Under the pieces are notes generated by a model that was given only the letters and a program-made list of their open reading frames with translations, did not search any database and was not told the origin of the DNA. Both the position numbers and the translations under genes were made by a program. A DNA stretch of 64,000 nucleotides from JACKFB01 sp041389525 (GTDB lineage: Bacteria; Myxococcota_A; UBA9042; PHBI01; JACKFB01), in the NCBI GenBank assembly GCA_041389525.1, contig JAWKRR010000023.1:1-64000 (forward strand), written 5' to 3'. Numbering within the stretch: the stretch's first letter is position 1; each line of letters starts with the position of its first letter. Below, piece after piece: positions 62,871 through 64,000 of this stretch.

Positions 62871-64000
62871 TCAGGGTACTCTTTCGGTCATTTCGGGAAC
62901 AAACTCGCGGCGCATAACGACGCGCAGCGGTGGGACTTCGTCAGCTGGCGATGCGCTGGGCCTTCGCGCCAGTGGCGTCAGGCGCGCGCCGAGGCCGTCG
63001 GACACCCACCAACTCGCCCTTCCGGAGCGCGCGGGCAGGTGGACCGTCAGCGGCCAGACCAGATCGGCGGCATCGAATTCCAAGCTGTCGCTGGGGTTGG
63101 ATAGGGGGGCTCCGGCAGGGGTGGCGGGTTGCGGTGCGGGGTGCGTTGCTACATCAACAACCCAAGAAGAGCGACGATAAGTCCCGGGGGCCGGTGCGAC
63201 AAGGACCTTGCGGGGATCGTCGTGCGGCTCGAGGTGCAAGTGGCCGGCGCGCGCGACTCCGCGCAGGCGTTCGCTCAGCGACACGGGGCTGTCGGGCGCG
63301 CCCGCGATGAGGCGCCCAACCAGGTCGTCGGCCGCCGAACGCGACACGCCCTCGTCTGGATACTCGCGGCTTAGCCGCCACCGCACCCAGGTCGAGGCTA
63401 GGTCCGGGTCCGCGCCGCGGAGGTCGGGGGCCGATCGCCCGAGCGCATCCAGCAGCGCGTCGAGCAGGGCCAGCTCGGACTGGGCCTGGCTCGCGACCCG
63501 GGCGAGGGCGTGATCGACCGCGGGGTTGTCGGCTCGCAGCGCAGGCATGACGAGGTGACGGAGCCGATTTCGCTGGTACGCGTCGGTGGCGTTGGTGGGG
63601 TCCTCGGCGAAGGGTTCGCCGAGACCGCGAAGCTCCTCGCGCGAGATGGCGAGCAGCGGCCGCACCCGCTGGTCGTCGCGGGGGCGGATGCTGGCCAAGC
63701 CGCGCAGCCCGCTGCCGCGCAGCAGCCGCTGCAAGACCGTCTCGGCCTGGTCGCTGAGCGTGTGGGCGGTCGCGACGAGCGCGCCCGCAGGAGCGGCCGC
63801 CTGGAGCGCGTCGTAGCGGGCCTTTCGCGCCGCGGCCTGCCGGTTGCCCGCCCTCGGCACGATGACTCGCGCCTCGCGAAACGCGACGTCCACTCGCTGC
63901 GCCGCGGCCCGCGCCGCTTCCCGCTCCGCCGACACCTCGCGGAACCCGTGGTCCACGAAGACGACCGCGTCCAGGGGCCACCGATCGCGGAGTCGCCCGA
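62871..64000 (-). CDS. tilS: tRNA(Ile)-lysidine synthase, N-terminus outside window
   Basis: The C-terminal 375 or so residues of TilS, which turns the CAU anticodon of tRNA-Ile into lysidine-AU. The frame is open to the right edge. Visible: VVFVDHGFREVSAEREAARA, ARKARYDALQA, ATAHTLSDQAETVLQRLLRG and RPLLAISREELRGLG with EDPTNATDAYQRNRLRH, all typical of the PP-loop domain, then a variable C-terminal domain. The PP-loop SGGxDS itself is beyond the edge. It heads the tilS-ftsH-folP-glmM-pdxJ-nnr run. Confidence 0.93.
   Translation of the reverse strand, partial: GRLRDRWPLDAVVFVDHGFREVSAEREAARAAAQRVDVAFREARVIVPRAGNRQAAARKARYDALQAAAPAGALVATAHTLSDQAETVLQRLLRGSGLRGLASIRPRDDQRVRPLLAISREELRGLGEPFAEDPTNATDAYQRNRLRHLVMPALRADNPAVDHALARVASQAQSELALLDALLDALGRSAPDLRGADPDLASTWVRWRLSREYPDEGVSRSAADDLVGRLIAGAPDSPVSLSERLRGVARAGHLHLEPHDDPRKVLVAPAPGTYRRSSWVVDVATHPAPQPATPAGAPLSNPSDSLEFDAADLVWPLTVHLPARSGRASWWVSDGLGARLTPLARRPSASPADEVPPLRVVMRREFVPEMTERVP

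Overview
The window is about 64 kb of very GC-rich, densely packed chromosome from a Gram-negative, lipoprotein-rich bacterium. Several features point to Myxococcota or the neighbouring Bradymonadota-type Deltaproteobacteria: MopE-type Asp/Cys repeats, Asp-Ala linkers behind lipoboxes, CDDGNPC-type Cys repeats, an EF-G of the mitochondrial/spdEFG1 type, and GTG/TTG starts with 4-base stop/start overlaps. I cannot assign a genus. I saw no phage genes, insertion sequences, CRISPR array or rRNA. There is one tRNA-Arg(CCG) gene.

Left part (1-19 kb): the 3' end of pyrD overlaps rsgA. A surface-polymer O-acetylation cassette follows (SGNH, MBOAT, SGNH proteins) with a GNAT gene. Next come a lipoprotein with a CxxCH motif, a BrnT/Xre-type toxin-antitoxin pair and a small secreted CxxC protein. 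The best-organised unit is 9.2-16.8 kb, behind a near-consensus promoter: lipA, a degenerate E1-alpha paralogue, E1-beta, E2 (frameshifted), E1-alpha, lpdA and lipB. It encodes a branched-chain 2-oxoacid dehydrogenase complex together with both enzymes that make and attach its lipoyl cofactor. A bidirectional hairpin separates it from fusA on the other strand.

Middle (19-47 kb): gap, then an acyl-CoA dehydrogenase broken by roughly ten frame changes. Two large convergent surface lipoproteins meet stop-to-stop. MATE and EamA transporters overlap at their tails. A BKACE (DUF849) enzyme, two small secreted proteins and a TrpD2-like protein precede hemE-hemY. hemY overlaps, antisense, a lipoprotein with murein-endopeptidase (LAS) motifs. 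Then come a 1,336-residue MopE-like lipoprotein with 17 repeats, a periplasmic thioredoxin, an MFS pump, an esterase, an AI-2E family protein, moaB, another Cys-rich lipoprotein, a divergent purD, tRNA-Arg and a two-domain YhbY protein.

Right part (47-64 kb): a minus-strand run encodes a GIDE-domain membrane protein, a Cys-rich lipoprotein, a metallo-beta-lactamase-fold protein without its zinc motif, and a CASTOR/POLLUX-like channel carrying an EF-hand-like loop near the pore. Next is an RpoD-type sigma factor. The window ends with a compact housekeeping run, tilS-ftsH-folP-glmM-pdxJ-nnr, covering tRNA modification, membrane proteolysis, folate, cell-wall precursor, vitamin B6 and NAD(P)HX repair. 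FtsH has an unusually long extracytoplasmic domain. The most unusual items are the TPP-motif-less E1-alpha in the lip/bkd operon and the channel/MBL pair.
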